In this document: one piece after another, positions 35,881 to 46,878 of the stretch
Position numbering within the stretch: position 1 is the stretch's first letter
Layout: the number at the start of each line of letters is the position of its first letter
Source: Hanleya hanleyi
Lineage: Eukaryota > Mollusca > Polyplacophora > Lepidopleurida > Hanleyidae
DNA length: 64,000 nt
Reading direction: 5' to 3'
Assembly: GCA_036873755.1 (NCBI GenBank)
Contig: JAVTVY010020441.1
Coordinates: forward strand, 1-64,000
Translations under genes and position numbers: made by a program
The notes under the pieces: model-generated
What the model saw: the letters and a program-made list of their open reading frames with translations, nothing else
Told to the model about the DNA's origin: nothing
The model's database searches: none

Positions 35881-36106
35881 CGTTTGACACCCGATGGTGG
35901 TGGTAGATCCCATGGGTCGAATGCCCGTCTCAACGTCTTAACGCCCTATCCTAACGCTGATAGACTGGTCAATCTGCGGGCTGGGGAAGTAAGGTCATAT
36001 GCAAATTTGAATACGTACCCTTTCGGCACTTGGACCATTTGCATAAACCAATTAACTACGGTGTACAAAAGAACCGAAATCACATTGTTGTAGGGAAAAA
36101 ACAGAT

Positions 36107-36112
36107 TTTATT
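36107..36112 (-). terminator. Polyadenylation signal for the minus-strand C2H2 gene
   Basis: AATAAA on the minus strand about 130 bp beyond the stop at 36239. Confidence 0.5.
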
Positions 36113-36131
36113 TTATAGCAGAGGACACAAC

Positions 36132-36132
<1 letters not shown>

Positions 36133-36167
<35 letters not shown>
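36133..36167. repeat. (TA)n microsatellite
   Basis: About 17 TA dinucleotides. Confidence 0.95.
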
Positions 36168-36168
<1 letters not shown>

Positions 36169-36238
36169 ACAGTTATTGTCCCCCTTATTATAATATCAAT
36201 GACAGAAGTCCAGGGCAATATCTGCAGTGTAAGTGCAC

Positions 36239-36981
36239 CTATACTTTAGCATTGATCAAATGCCGTCGTTGGCCCCCATATTTGGTCACGAAAAAGGTAA
36301 CGTTGGTCATCATCTCCACGACCCATTGGGTGTCGGAGCGCTGTTCATATGCCCATTCCAAGGCATCCAATGTCTCCAGTTCTTCCAGCATGGTCTCCAG
36401 TGACGTACGAGCGGTGATGGTGAAAGGATAGAAATAGCGCAATTGACCTGTCATCTTATGGCATAAGATGTACCCAAACGCCAGATTTAATTTAAAGGCC
36501 GTAGCTAGGAACATTTATGGGCTCGTCCAGAAAATGTTCGATGTCGTCAGGCGTATGACACGAAACCGTAACGCTGGGGTCCGGCTGGATATCCAGGCCC
36601 TCCTGGACTGTGGGTATCGGCGGGCTCTTCGTCATGGCATCATCACTGGCGTCCGTCTCCCCGGGTTCATCTTCACTAGGTCTGACCCTCTTGGGTGCCT
36701 CTTTAGTGGAAAGTTGTCGCTCATGGTGACGGGGCATGAATCAAACGCTCATGCCATCTTAACTGACTGGGTCGTTTGAAGAGTTGCCCACATTCTTCGC
36801 ATGGACGCTTGGGTGGCCCATGAATTGAACATTCATGGCGCTGTAAATGGTCCGGGCGCTGAAACGACAGTGTATATATCGTACAGCTATACCAGGCGGT
36901 TCTGTCGTGCTTGGTAGCCTCATGGCGGGGCAAGTCGTGCAGACGAGTGAATGATTTCGAGCACGTAGTACAAGTGAACAT
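36239..36981 (-). pseudogene. C2H2 zinc finger protein ending in a second polB N-terminal domain
   Basis: Starts 'MFTCTTCSKSFTRLHDLPRH' at 36981. Finger 1 and finger 3 are canonical; finger 2 has Tyr in place of its second Cys. After a frameshift at a C-run near 36735 comes a 75-residue acidic/Pro linker ('RVRPSEDEPGETDASDD', 'TPDDIEHFLDEP'). After another shift near 36510 comes 'FKLNLAFGYILCHKMTGQLRY', 'LEWAYEQRSDTQWVVEMMTN', 'VTFFVTK', which matches the polymerase N-terminus at 31095-31330 almost motif for motif, then stops. It is driven by the right-TIR promoter and is convergent with polB. It could be a regulator or a partner that shares a binding domain with the polymerase. The shifts suggest decay. 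Confidence 0.75.
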
Positions 36982-37064
36982 CTTGGTGGTTGACAGTGTC
37001 TGATGAAACGGCCATAAGGGTTCGGGTGCTGCTCAGGTAGGCAGGCAGTCGAATGAAGCAATGC

Positions 37065-37841
37065 CGTCAAAATTCCGGCTTTTATACACCTACATAGAAG
37101 TACTCGGATGGACGCGCGCACGTCAAGAACCCGGATGTAGGCGCGAACGTCAACGAAATGCTAGTACCCGGATGTAGGCGCGGAGGTGAAGTACCCGGAT
37201 GGACGCGCGGAGGTGAAGTCCCCGGATGGACGCACGGACGTGAAATCCCCGGATGGACGCGCGGACGGACGCGCGGACGGCGTCGAAAGCACACCGTGGG
37301 TACCCCAATTCGATTGGCTGATTGTTCGACCGTTGATTGGTTCTTTTTCTCGACCGCTGATTGATTCTTTTTCTCGACCGCTGATTGGTCCAAATGGAAC
37401 TGCCCATCTTTCTCAGGTTAATCTAGAATCTTACCAAGCTCGTCATTTTTCCTTCGGGGAGCCAGGTGTTCGGCCCGTGAGCTCACGCACGCAAACACGT
37501 ACGCGCCAGACCAGCTGTTCACGGTTGCCGCAACATTGTAGCGATCGTAGTGCAACATTGCTGCAGTTTTCCTTCGGGGAGCCATGTGTTCGGCGCGTGA
37601 GCTCACTCACACAGACACGTACGCGCCAGACCAGCTGTTCACGGTTGCCGCAACATTGTAGCGATCGTAGTGCAACATTAATACATTTTTCCTTCGGGGA
37701 GCCAGGTGTTCGGCACGTGACAACCCCCAGCCCAGAACAAGTCAGAACATGCCTTGATCACGTGATCGCCATGTGACAACCCCAGCCCAGAACAAGTCAG
37801 GACATGCCTTGATCACGTGATCGCCGCGTGACCACCCCCTT
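37065..37841 (-). repeat. Polinton B right TIR
   Basis: Reverse complement of the left TIR, with more copies of the 'cgcgcgtccatccggg' unit (37090-37275). The E-box/palindrome 'gatcacgtgatc' occurs twice near the end. Confidence 0.88.
37080..37086 (-). promoter_or_regulatory. Inward TATA box, right TIR of B
   Basis: On the minus strand TATAAAA, followed by 'gccggaattttgacggcatt' and 'gcttcattc'. The C2H2 gene starts about 100 bp downstream at 36981. Confidence 0.7.
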
Positions 37842-37904
37842 AAATTTCTGCCTTTCATGAAACCCGTTTGACTCCTATAAATGAGTTTTCCTAGATACTG
37901 TTTT

Positions 37905-38060
37905 ATTCTGTTTTTTTTAAAGACTTAAAAAAATTGTAATCTATATTCAGTAATGCAATGGGTCTCCAGTTTTCGATGTTATCTGTATTAGGCTTTTCTA
38001 TTAAAGATATAATTCCTCTCCTTTGAGCGTGAGATAGTTCTCAGTTTTCAATTAAATACT
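37905..38060 (-). pseudogene. L1/Tx1-like RT fragment, part 2
   Basis: The minus strand reads 'LSHAQRRGIISLIEKPNTDN' and 'WRPIALLNIDY', RT fingers motifs of L1/Tx1-like LINEs. It continues the fragment at 40822-40990; the 2.75-kb element between them is an insertion. Confidence 0.75.
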
Positions 38061-38089
38061 GTATTGTATGATGGCCATCGACAATCGCC

Positions 38090-39016
38090 CTTGAAAGGCG
38101 ATATTGCGATATTGCGATACGATAACGCGATATTGCGATGCGATAACGCGATATTGAGATGCGATAACGCGAAAACACGATATTGCGATAACGCGATATT
38201 GCGATGCGATAACGCGATATTGCGATAACACGATATTGCGATGCGAAAACGCGATATTGCAAAATATCGCGTAACGATTGGGCGATAATGTGCGATATTG
38301 TGCGATATTGCGATATATCGCGTTATCTTCCCGCGATAATGTGCGATATTGCGAAATATCGCGTTATAATTGCGCGATAATGTGTGATATTGTGCGATAT
38401 ATCGCGTTATTTTCCCTCTATAATGTGCGATATTGTGCGATATTGCGAAATATGGCGTTATAATTGCGCGATAATGTGCGATATTGTGGGATATTGTGCG
38501 ATATTGCGATATATCGCGTTATTTTCCCGCGATAATGTGCGATATTGCGATATTGCGAAATATCGCGTTATAATTCCGCTATAATGTGCGATATTGTGCG
38601 ATATATCTGCTTAGTTTCCCGCGATAATGTGAAATATTGTGCGATATTGCGATATTGGAAAATATCGCGTTATAATTCCGCGATAATGTGCGATATTTTG
38701 CGATGTTGTCCGATATTGCGATATATCGCATTATTTTCCCGCGATAATGTGCGATATTGTGCGATATTGCGATATTGCGATATATCGCGTTATTTTCCCG
38801 CGATAATGTGCGATATTGTGCGATATTGCGAAATATCGCGTTATAATTACGCGATAATGTGCGATATTGTGCGATACTGCGATATTGCGAAATATCGCGT
38901 TATAATTACGCGATAATGCGCGATATTGTGCGATATTGTGCGATACTGCGATATTGCGATATATCGCGTTATTTTCCCGCGATAATGTGCGATATTGCGA
39001 AATATCGCGTTATTTT
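38090..39016. repeat. CGCGATA satellite, left arm
   Basis: Tandem ~35-60 bp units of 'gcgatattgcgatatatcgc', 'gttattttcccgcgataatg' and 'tgcgatattg'. ORFs across it are periodic artefacts (DIVRYCAI...). Confidence 0.95.
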
Positions 39017-39059
39017 GAGAAGTAATATGAGTAGTATAGAGAAGACCGATTCATTGTCA

Positions 39060-39782
39060 TTTTTGCCCCAGATTTGGGTACACTGGGACACACACTGGGG
39101 CGCGGTGGGACAATAATCAAAATACATTTTCAATCAAGTATATACTAATATGTTTCATAGGAGTTCAGAAGATTCAACAGCGATAGTTTACATCCCTGCA
39201 TTACATAAAATATTTCCCAGAGGCCAAATTTGAGGAAAAAAATATTTTGTACGATTTGTGCCAATGAAAGCATTTGACTTTGAAAGTGTTACTAAAGCTC
39301 ATCAAATCCGATAGGAACAGACATTACTAATATCTAGAAAAAAAATAAAGTAAGTTTCACAATTTGATTACTATTGTCCCAGTGTGCCCCGGCAAAAGTG
39401 TCCCAGTCTGCCTCAGGAGCATGATATATTCCGTTTAATGCAAAAAAAATAATACATACATCTGAGATAATAGATCGATATAATTAAATTGTACCTTTGT
39501 CCATCCTCTCTCAGTAGTAACAAAACAACAATGAAGTGCTGCTGAAAACTTGGTATAACAAAATGTCATCCTCAGTCCGAAAAGTTTACTTGGGCTGCTC
39601 AAAAACAAATCTGTTGCCACTATTTTTAACCGACGATACTTTTCACTTGTAATCAATATAGAATTTGTATGGGGGTGGTGACTTTCTGATGATACTAATG
39701 TAATGTGCTTCCTGTCCTAGACATAAGAGCTAGACGGCTTGTCCCACTGTGCCCCATGTCCCATTGTATCCCAATCTCCCCT
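39060..39782. repeat. Inverted repeat pair 'TGGGACA...GTGGGACAA' inside the satellite element
   Basis: 'actgggacacacactggggc' and 'ggtgggacaa' at 39080-39113 are mirrored by 'cttgtcccactgtgccccat' and 'gtcccattgtatccca' at 39738-39772; a further 'gtcccagtgtgcccc' lies at 39376. It is probably another nested MITE. Confidence 0.55.
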
Positions 39783-39784
39783 AC

Positions 39785-40262
39785 ACCCAATATGGGTCCA
39801 CCTCGTCCCCAAAACGTCTATTCTCATACTCTTTTTCTAATGCACAGGCGCACCATTGCGCTACTTTTACTCCACACCAGTCCAGTTGGACGCTAGCTCA
39901 TGAGAGCTTGAAACTGATACGCTCCCGACCCATTCCCAGCACTATGGGTACCCCAAAACGTCCCTTCCAGTGCCCTTTCCCCCACAATTTCCTGTCTCAA
40001 TGTTGAAAACGGACAACACACTAGTCCAATTGGACGCTCCCCCACGAGAGCTTCACGATGACACCTCCCACAACCCAATTGGACCACTACTGGTCCACCT
40101 CGACTCCCAAACGTCCATTCAAATACCCTTTTTCTATTGCACAGATAGACGATATTTCCACCCCACACCCATGCAGTTGGACGCTCCCCAACGAATGCTT
40201 CCAAATGATACCTCACACAACCCAATCGGATCACTATGGGTGGTCCACCTAGACCCCAGAAC
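39785..40262 (-). repeat. Polinton A-like ~155-bp units (3 copies)
   Basis: 'ggtccacctcg..cccaaaacgtc', 'cagttggacgctc' and 'gataacctc'-type words recur near 39790, 39950 and 40090. The NRF-1 palindrome is degraded here. Confidence 0.7.
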
Positions 40263-40270
40263 GTCCACCG

Positions 40271-40780
40271 CAATATCGCAATATCGCACAGTATCGCACA
40301 TTATCGCGCAATTATAACGCGATATCGCACAATATCGCACATTATCGCGGAATTATAACGCGATATTTCGCAATATCGCAATATCGCACATTATCGCGGA
40401 AAAATAACGCGATATATCGCAATATCGCACAATATCGCACATTATCGCGGGAAAATAACGCGATATATCGCAATATCACACAATATTGCACATTATCGCG
40501 CAATTACAACGCGATATTTCGCAATATCGCGTTTTCGCGTTATTGCATCGCAATATCGCGTTATCGCATCGTAATATCGCGTTATCGCAAAATCACAATG
40601 TCGCGTTTTCGCGTTATCGCATAGCAATATTATATCGCGTTATCGTATCGTAATATCGGGTTATCACATCGCAATATCGCGTTATCGTATCGCAATATCG
40701 GGTTATCACATCGCAATATCGCGTTATCGCAATATCGCAATATCGCGTTATCGCATCGCAATATCGCCCAAACTGTTTCA
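40271..40780. repeat. CGCGATA satellite, right arm (inverted)
   Basis: Reverse-complement units ('aatatcgcacattatcgcgg', 'ttataacgcgatat'). Shorter than the left arm. Confidence 0.95.
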
Positions 40781-40821
40781 AGGGCGATGGTCGATGGCCC
40801 CTCTCGACCATCATATTATTG

Positions 40822-40990
40822 AGCTGAAATAATAGTTTCTCAGCTTACTCCAGAAAAATTTATACAGTTCAACTGTGAGACCGTCACAACCAGGCGATTT
40901 ATTTTGTGGCATATCAAAAAAGAGCCGAACTCAATTCCTTTGGGTCATAATTTTTTTTTCGTATGTCGCACTTGGCCTGATTGGCCTGCA
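40822..40990 (-). pseudogene. L1/Tx1-like RT fragment, part 1
   Basis: The minus strand reads 'DMPQNKSPGCDGLTVELYKF', 'FWSKL', the conserved N-K-S-P-G-x-D-G box that precedes the RT fingers in L1-like LINEs. It is interrupted at 40816 by the satellite element and resumes at 38060. Confidence 0.75.
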
Positions 40991-42870
40991 TGGATCAGCA
41001 AATAGCTTAGAAATAAATGCAGGTCAGAACGGACAAATATTCAGGTACTATCTGTTGGAGATATCATACCGGTGTGCTGCGGTACACTGTCCTATACATA
41101 GAGGTCTTTTATTCTATGTCATAGAGGACAGGGTATGGTAGATAATTAAAAACTGTAGCAACTCGCCTTGACATTAATTGAGCCAAAGATGAAAGAGAAA
41201 TACACCTAGAAAAAATATTTTTAAAAAAATCGATTTAAAAAAAATATATATATTTATTAATTTTCATAATTTTTTGGAGAAAAAAATATACGTAGACATC
41301 GACCATCCAATATCCCACAGGCCAGGCAACTGTGTCGCTCTCCCTCCGCTACGTGACAAACTACGGTCAAATATTTATATCAGTGATTCTCCCCTACTGT
41401 GTACATGAAATACAGAGGATGATGTGTTTATATTGCACGCATTCGTGTTATGTTTTCGGTACACGGGATTACCACACGAGTTGGACAACTCTAAGAGGTC
41501 TCAATACAGGTCATACATTCGTTGTTTCTTCAGTAATAATAACATGAATTTCACTCCATCATCTGACACGCTACATAGAGACGCCTTGGTCATGCAAACG
41601 TTAATATGTTACCACTAGGCCTAATCAGGAGTGTACAAATCGAATGCGTACAATATATATACACACATATATTACGTAATATGTTTATCTATGGTGCACA
41701 TAGGAGGTGTCTGGGTAGTTTTTCACAATGACTGTTTACCACTTATACTTTTTGTATAAAGTATTTAGAGCGACGTTCCCATTCTAAACTCAAGCTACAT
41801 TATCTTGGATGCGAAGGAAAAAGGGATAAATATAAAATGATGGCTAAGATCTTGGATCGCATCCAGTAATGAAATTAACTTTCTGTCTTGTTCAATTATG
41901 TTGAGGATGAAACCATTGTTACAAAATTGAGGGTAACATTTTATGGTAGAAATATTAACTGTGGAGAATTTTAAATCTCTGCCCTTAAGGAGAATGTTTA
42001 GTGTGACGCCCTAACCAAACATGGCTTTAGGCATAACTTTTCAGATTTTTAGATTCCGATCAACCCAATATTTTAGTGTCATATCGGTTAATTTTGGATT
42101 TACGTACAAAAGAATTGATTAACAATAAACTAATTTCATATTCAATAGAAAACGAACATGTAAAAGAAGTGTGAGATTGGGAGATATGTTTCGCCTTTCA
42201 TAGAGCGTATGCAGCGGAAATAGGGATTATATTATACAACTTAGTAGCGACAGAAAGATATATAATAACAGTGGTACGGTATCTACATTTTCACAAGGAT
42301 TATATCATAATCACTGTTTTATATAATATAACAGTTAACGGATCGCATACAAATTACCTTCTGACAAGATGACGTCGTAATGACGTCATCAAAATAATCT
42401 TTCGAATGGCCCCTTGCTTTTTGATTACAGTGTGGCTTATAATAAGAGTGATACAATTGTGACGCAGGGTTTATAGCCATAATACCATTAGTCATTTTAC
42501 CCCGGTCTGTTATGGTTACACTGCATGTCGATAATTATACACAATAAATTTAATGCCATAAGTTGATATTGGACGTGAAGTAAAATATCAATCTATAATA
42601 ATAGCCTGCTTACAGGACTAAAATACAACCAACTCTTACTCAGTAAAAGCCCATAATATATAATTATTCACAGTAATATTGATTAATATTTTTATTATTA
42701 GTTATTAACGATTGAATGTATGAATATGTATTAAAACAAAGATGTAATGATGAATGTGTTAAACTAAATTACCCATGCGAGAAAAGGAGAAATAAGTGGA
42801 AGATAAAACCGCACTGGGTTCGAACCTGCACAAAGTCGATCTCAAACCTGCGCTTCTGGATGTTGTCTAT
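40991..42870. other. AT-rich sequence without recognised genes
   Basis: Contains A/T runs (41210-41290). Nothing coding is recognised. A possible tRNA-like B box ('gggttcgaacctg', about 42818) precedes the minisatellite. Confidence 0.5.
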
Positions 42871-43330
42871 CCCAACATACCCACAGCGCTATGGCCTCGA
42901 CAGCTCCCAACATACCCACAGAGCTATGGCCTCGACAGCTCCCAACATACCCACAGCACTATGGCCTCGACAGCTCCCAACATACCCACAGCGCTATGGC
43001 CTCGACAGCTCCCAACACACCCACAGCGCTATGGCCTCGACAGCTCCCAACATACCCACAGCGCTATGGCCTCGACAGCTCCCAACATACCCACAGCGCT
43101 ATGGCCTCGACAGCTCCCAACATACCCACAGCACTATGGCCTCGACAGCTCCCAACATACCCACAGCGCTATGGCCTCGACAGCTCCCAACATACCCACA
43201 GCGCTATGGCCTCGACAGCTCCCAACATACCCACAGCGCTATGGCCTCGACAGCTCCCAACATACCCACAGATTCGACAGCTCCCAACATACCCACAGCG
43301 CTATGGCCTCGACAGCTCCCAACATCGATT
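42871..43330 (+). repeat. 35-bp minisatellite, 12 full units and one truncated
   Basis: Unit 'cccaacatacccacagcgct' + 'atggcctcgacagct'. Units are nearly identical. Because 35 is not a multiple of three, all three plus frames are open and encode the same 35-residue cycle; this is not a gene. Confidence 0.97.
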
Positions 43331-43591
43331 TATAAAGATGCCCAATGCATGTGCTTATAATAGTGGGTCTGTCTGTCTGTTTTTAATTTAGATGGCGCTT
43401 TCAATTATAAAATTATGCGCGCCAGATCGTTGCATTGAGTTTGATGTACAACATAAATATTGATTTAAAATATCCTGCTATACGGAATTTTAATGATTAA
43501 AAAACATGTAGAAAAACAAACTCCAAAGGCGTTATTTATTGGCATGGAAAAGTTAGAGACATAAAAGGAAGGGTATATATATACGTTAGCC

Positions 43592-45330
43592 TTCATTTTT
43601 AATTTGTCTTTGTCGACTGGCATATTTGTAGATGACTGGAAATCAGCTAGGGTTACCCCTCTGTACAAAGCTGGGGATGTTACTGATATAGGCAATTACC
43701 GCCCTATTTCCATCTTACCGATTGTGAGCAAGATAATAGAAAGACATGTACATAACTGTTTTTTATGATTTTTTAAATAACAACAACTGTTTTATCCAAA
43801 ATCAATCCGGTTTTAGACCAAATCATTCATGTGAAACAGCTCTTACCAGTATGGTTGATAGATGGTTAAGAAATATTGATGAAGGTCTTTTAACTGGTGT
43901 TGTATTTTTAGACTTGAGAAAAGCATTTGACACTGTCAATCACGCTGTTTTATTGCACAAATTATCTTTTTATGGTGTACAGGGGCCTTTATTGAAATGG
44001 TGCCAGTCCTATTTAATGGATAGAAAGCAATGTGTAACCTGGAAAGGCACCACTTCAAATTTTATGAATGTAAATATAGGTGTCCCACAAGGGTCGATTT
44101 TAGGACCGTTATTTTTCATATTATATATTAACGATCCCCCTGACATTTTAACATGCTCAAGTCTAGATTTGTATGCAGACGATAGCTCCCAGTCTTGTAG
44201 TGGGAAAAATGTAACTGAAGTAGAAATTAAGCTCAACACTGATCTGCAAAATATTCAGAAATGGATGTTCCTAAATAAATTGAGTCTGAATATATCTAAA
44301 ACTAAATGTATGCTTATAGGGTCCGCACAAAAGCTGGCTAGATCACTTCAACTATCGGTTACATTGGACAACATTCCAATAGAAATTGTGACAGAATTTA
44401 AACTTCTAGGCATTGTCATTGACCATACTTTAACATGGCAAAATCATCTGTCGCAACTCTGTAAAAAGATATCAAGGAAACTTGGTGTTTTAAGACGCAT
44501 GAGTCATTTTATGCCTCGCAATACTCTTGTTTTACTGTACAATGCACTTGTTTTCCCGCACTTTGAATTTTGTTCTACCGTTTGGGGCAATGTTTCAAAT
44601 CAACTCTCTATCAATATGTTGTATAAACTCCAAAAAAGAGCTGCCAGAATCATTCTCAAGCCCAAAGACTTTTTAACTCCCACGGCTGATCTTTTTAACG
44701 TACTGAACTGGATGCCAATCCAACATAGAATCTTATACAAAAGAGCCGTTTTGGCATTTAAAGTTTTTAGAAACATTGCCCCACGATATCTAAATACTTT
44801 TACATTTGTTACATCTGTACATAGCTACAACACACGTGCTGCTCAACGTGATGCTTTATATTTACCTACACATCGTACGCAGTATTTTAAAAGAAGTGTT
44901 ATCAACTCCGCAAGTATTTTATGGAATACCCTAAGCACGTCTATTAAAAATTCCGCCAACGTTCTGTCGTTTAAAAGAGCATATCTAAAATCATACTTTG
45001 AACGCTGAATCGATCCTGTTGCTATGATGCTTAACTCTAGTCATATTATCCACTTTATTTCATTATATTTATCCATTTTATGACTGTCGTACACTGTATA
45101 TTTTAATTCATTTTTAATTTTTTATTATTATTTTATATTTATTTTTTTGTGTTTTTTTTAATTATTATTATTTTTATTTATTTATTATTTTTTTCCCCCA
45201 AGTAATATTATAATCAGTTTTACTAATATTGTATATATGTTTTAAAACGCAGGCCCGCAATGTAAACTAGTTCTTCAACTAATTGTGTAACCCTGGATAA
45301 ATAAAGGTTCTATCTATCTATCTATCTGTA
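43592..45330 (+). pseudogene. Jockey/CR1-like LINE, 5'-truncated, RT to 3' tail
   Basis: Begins inside the RT ('DDWKSARVTPLYKAGDVTD', 'NYRPISILPIVSKIIERH'). After a one-base shift in a T-run (43759-43764) it runs intact for 420 codons: 'GFRPNHSCETAL', 'VVFLDLRKAFDTVNH' (motif A), 'GVPQGSILGPLFFILYIND' (motif B), 'LYADDSS' (motif C, about 44170), and the thumb and C-terminal 'CSTVWGN'. It stops at 45008. The 3' UTR ends in AATAAA (45299) and (TCTA)n at 45309-45328, as in target-primed elements that end in microsatellites. It is the youngest-looking LINE in the window. Confidence 0.93.
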
Positions 45331-46545
45331 CGGACCAACAAACTTAATTTAATAATAATAAAATCCCAACGACCCTATCTATAAAAAATATAAAACTGAG
45401 TTAAAAAGGCCAATATAGTACATGCATATTTTATTTAACCTAAAAATAAACTCATCCTATAAATTTAAATATGAATTAGGTGGTGAGTAAAAATGAGATT
45501 TGATATAATATCTATACTCATCCTGGTGAACACCGTGAATGAGGACCTCACTGGTATCCTCAGACACCAATGTCCAACCAGAACAAGCAAAGACATCATT
45601 TAAAACAAAACTCTTTAATAGAGCAGAAATATTATTATAATTTCTTAACCACAAATAAGAAAATATAAGTTAAATTATTCTAGAATTTTATTATTCACAA
45701 CTTGTAATATGCATGTACTATTAATTAACCAATATAATTATAAATAATTCCACTGGGTGGAAGGGGAGATAACAAATGTATTGTTAACTCCCCAAGACTA
45801 GATAGTGAAATGTCATTCTCATGGCATCAGATTGTATATCCCCTATTGTCGTTTACCGACGGTTTGGAGGTTACAAACTCTGACGTTGGGAGAATGGTGA
45901 AATGTATAACAGAATGATAAATGAATATAAATTAAAATCTGCGTGTGCGCAGCATAAACCTATAAATAGCCAAAAATACTTTATCACGGTTCTTTTGAGG
46001 CTTTAAGATTGATTCCATAGTATGATTAAATACACCAGCACAAATAAGTTCATTAAAAAAATTAAGTCTCTGATTATGAAATCGAGTACATGAAAGTAAA
46101 TAATGGCTGATGCTTTCTTCTACATTGCACGCTTATAATAGTGGGTCAAATGGGGCACTTGTCTTATAGGACACTTACAACCGCCACTGTTGTAACGGCT
46201 TAGAGTGTCCGCATGGCTAACAGTGTCCTACCTTAAAAAATGGAGCGTAATAATGAGTTATGCCCTAGGACACTCCAATCCTTCCTAGGACAACCCTATC
46301 CTGGAGATGAGGGCCCTCATCTTCAGGTAAGAATGTCCTACGGACACTCCTACACAGGGGACATTCATAACCTCCACACCGGCACGGATAAATACAGTAT
46401 TGTATGAGTCAAAACGACCACCTCCCGTGACATTTTTACAAACTAACTTACTGGTGTTCGTTTTAACTATTCAAAGACCCGTTTGACCATGTTTATGAAG
46501 TCACAAATTAATTTTCGTGGGAAACACATTACAATGAATACTTAC
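45331..46545. other. Intronic sequence next to FAS1 exon 1
   Basis: AT-rich to 46130, then GC-balanced. The phrase 'cttataatagtgggt' at 46132 repeats the sequence right after the minisatellite (43356), so part of 46130 on may be a related repeat. On the gene's strand this is the 5' part of the long intron. Confidence 0.5.
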
Positions 46546-46668
46546 TCTCGACAGTTCTGGACGTCTTTGAATCTCGTTTGCCAAAGAGGTCCCAACAATT
46601 TGACCACAGACAATTCTTGCTAGCAGACAAAATAAAAATCCGAAATGGGCAGCTCTCACAGTCATCAT
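46546..46668 (-). CDS. First coding exon of the FAS1 gene: signal peptide
   Basis: The minus strand starts at ATG 46668 (a second ATG follows at once). The 41 codons read 'MMTVRAAHFGFLFCLLARIV' and 'CGQIVGTSLANEIQRRPELSR', and end at a strong donor AGA/GTAAGT (GT at 46545-46544). The hydrophobic core and 'IVCG' give a good secretion signal with cleavage near residue 22. 'NEIQRRPELSR' fits the first helix of a FAS1 domain, which continues in the exon at 1424-1601 in the same phase. I chose this start because no in-frame ATG lies upstream before the sequence changes character. Alternative: an unrelated secreted protein whose next exon is not visible. Confidence 0.65.
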
Positions 46669-46878
46669 TTTCAACCGTTGTGTTTTCACCTGCTTTTAAC
46701 ACAACAGTTTCAATGTCCGCTGACAAGGGTGGTCACTCAGTCGTCTTACCTGTTCAACTGACCTAATAACAGGTGAGCTCCCGAGTCCTAAACTCTCACT
46801 AGTAAAGCGCACCTGTCTGTTCTTTTGTATGGTGGCCGATACGGGACATCGCTGCATTGTCTCAAGCATGTGGTTTGG

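Larger units (their letters stand above)
24839..37841. mobile_element. Polinton-type element B (13 kb)
   Basis: Bounded by inverted repeats that begin 'aagggggtg.tcacgcggcg' and are flanked by AAATTT (24833-24838, 37842-37847), a candidate 6-bp target duplication, though palindromic. It contains a protein-primed DNA polymerase B gene (plus), an opposite-strand C2H2 gene, and matching inward promoters. ATPase, integrase and capsid genes are not seen. The left half (25.9-30.5 kb) has no element genes and holds two LINE 3' ends, so it is an invaded remnant. The polymerase segment may instead derive from a nested Polinton, because a TIR-A-like remnant lies at 35235-35545. Confidence 0.75.
38067..40815. 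mobile_element. Inverted-repeat element built of GCGATA satellite (2.75 kb)
   Basis: Ends read 'tatgatggccatcga' on the left and the reverse complement of 'tatgatggtcgag' on the right, each followed inward by 'atcgcccttgaaa' and a satellite made of CGCGATA/TATCGC words. A TATTG-like repeat flanks it. It splits an L1-like RT reading frame. The middle holds a TGGGACA inverted repeat and Polinton A-like units. No transposase. Confidence 0.75.

Noticed and set aside
35542..36093. His/Thr-rich protein
   Set aside because: A (CAC)n microsatellite read in frame, with no recognised domain outside the repeat.
37930..41000. Polinton B and the L1-like RT as one composite element
   Set aside because: The right TIR of B ends at 37841-37848, about 60 bp before the RT fragment, so they are neighbours, not parts of one unit.
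42871..43330. CRISPR-like regular repeat
   Set aside because: Units are contiguous with no variable spacers, the setting is animal nuclear DNA, and no cas genes exist. It is a minisatellite.
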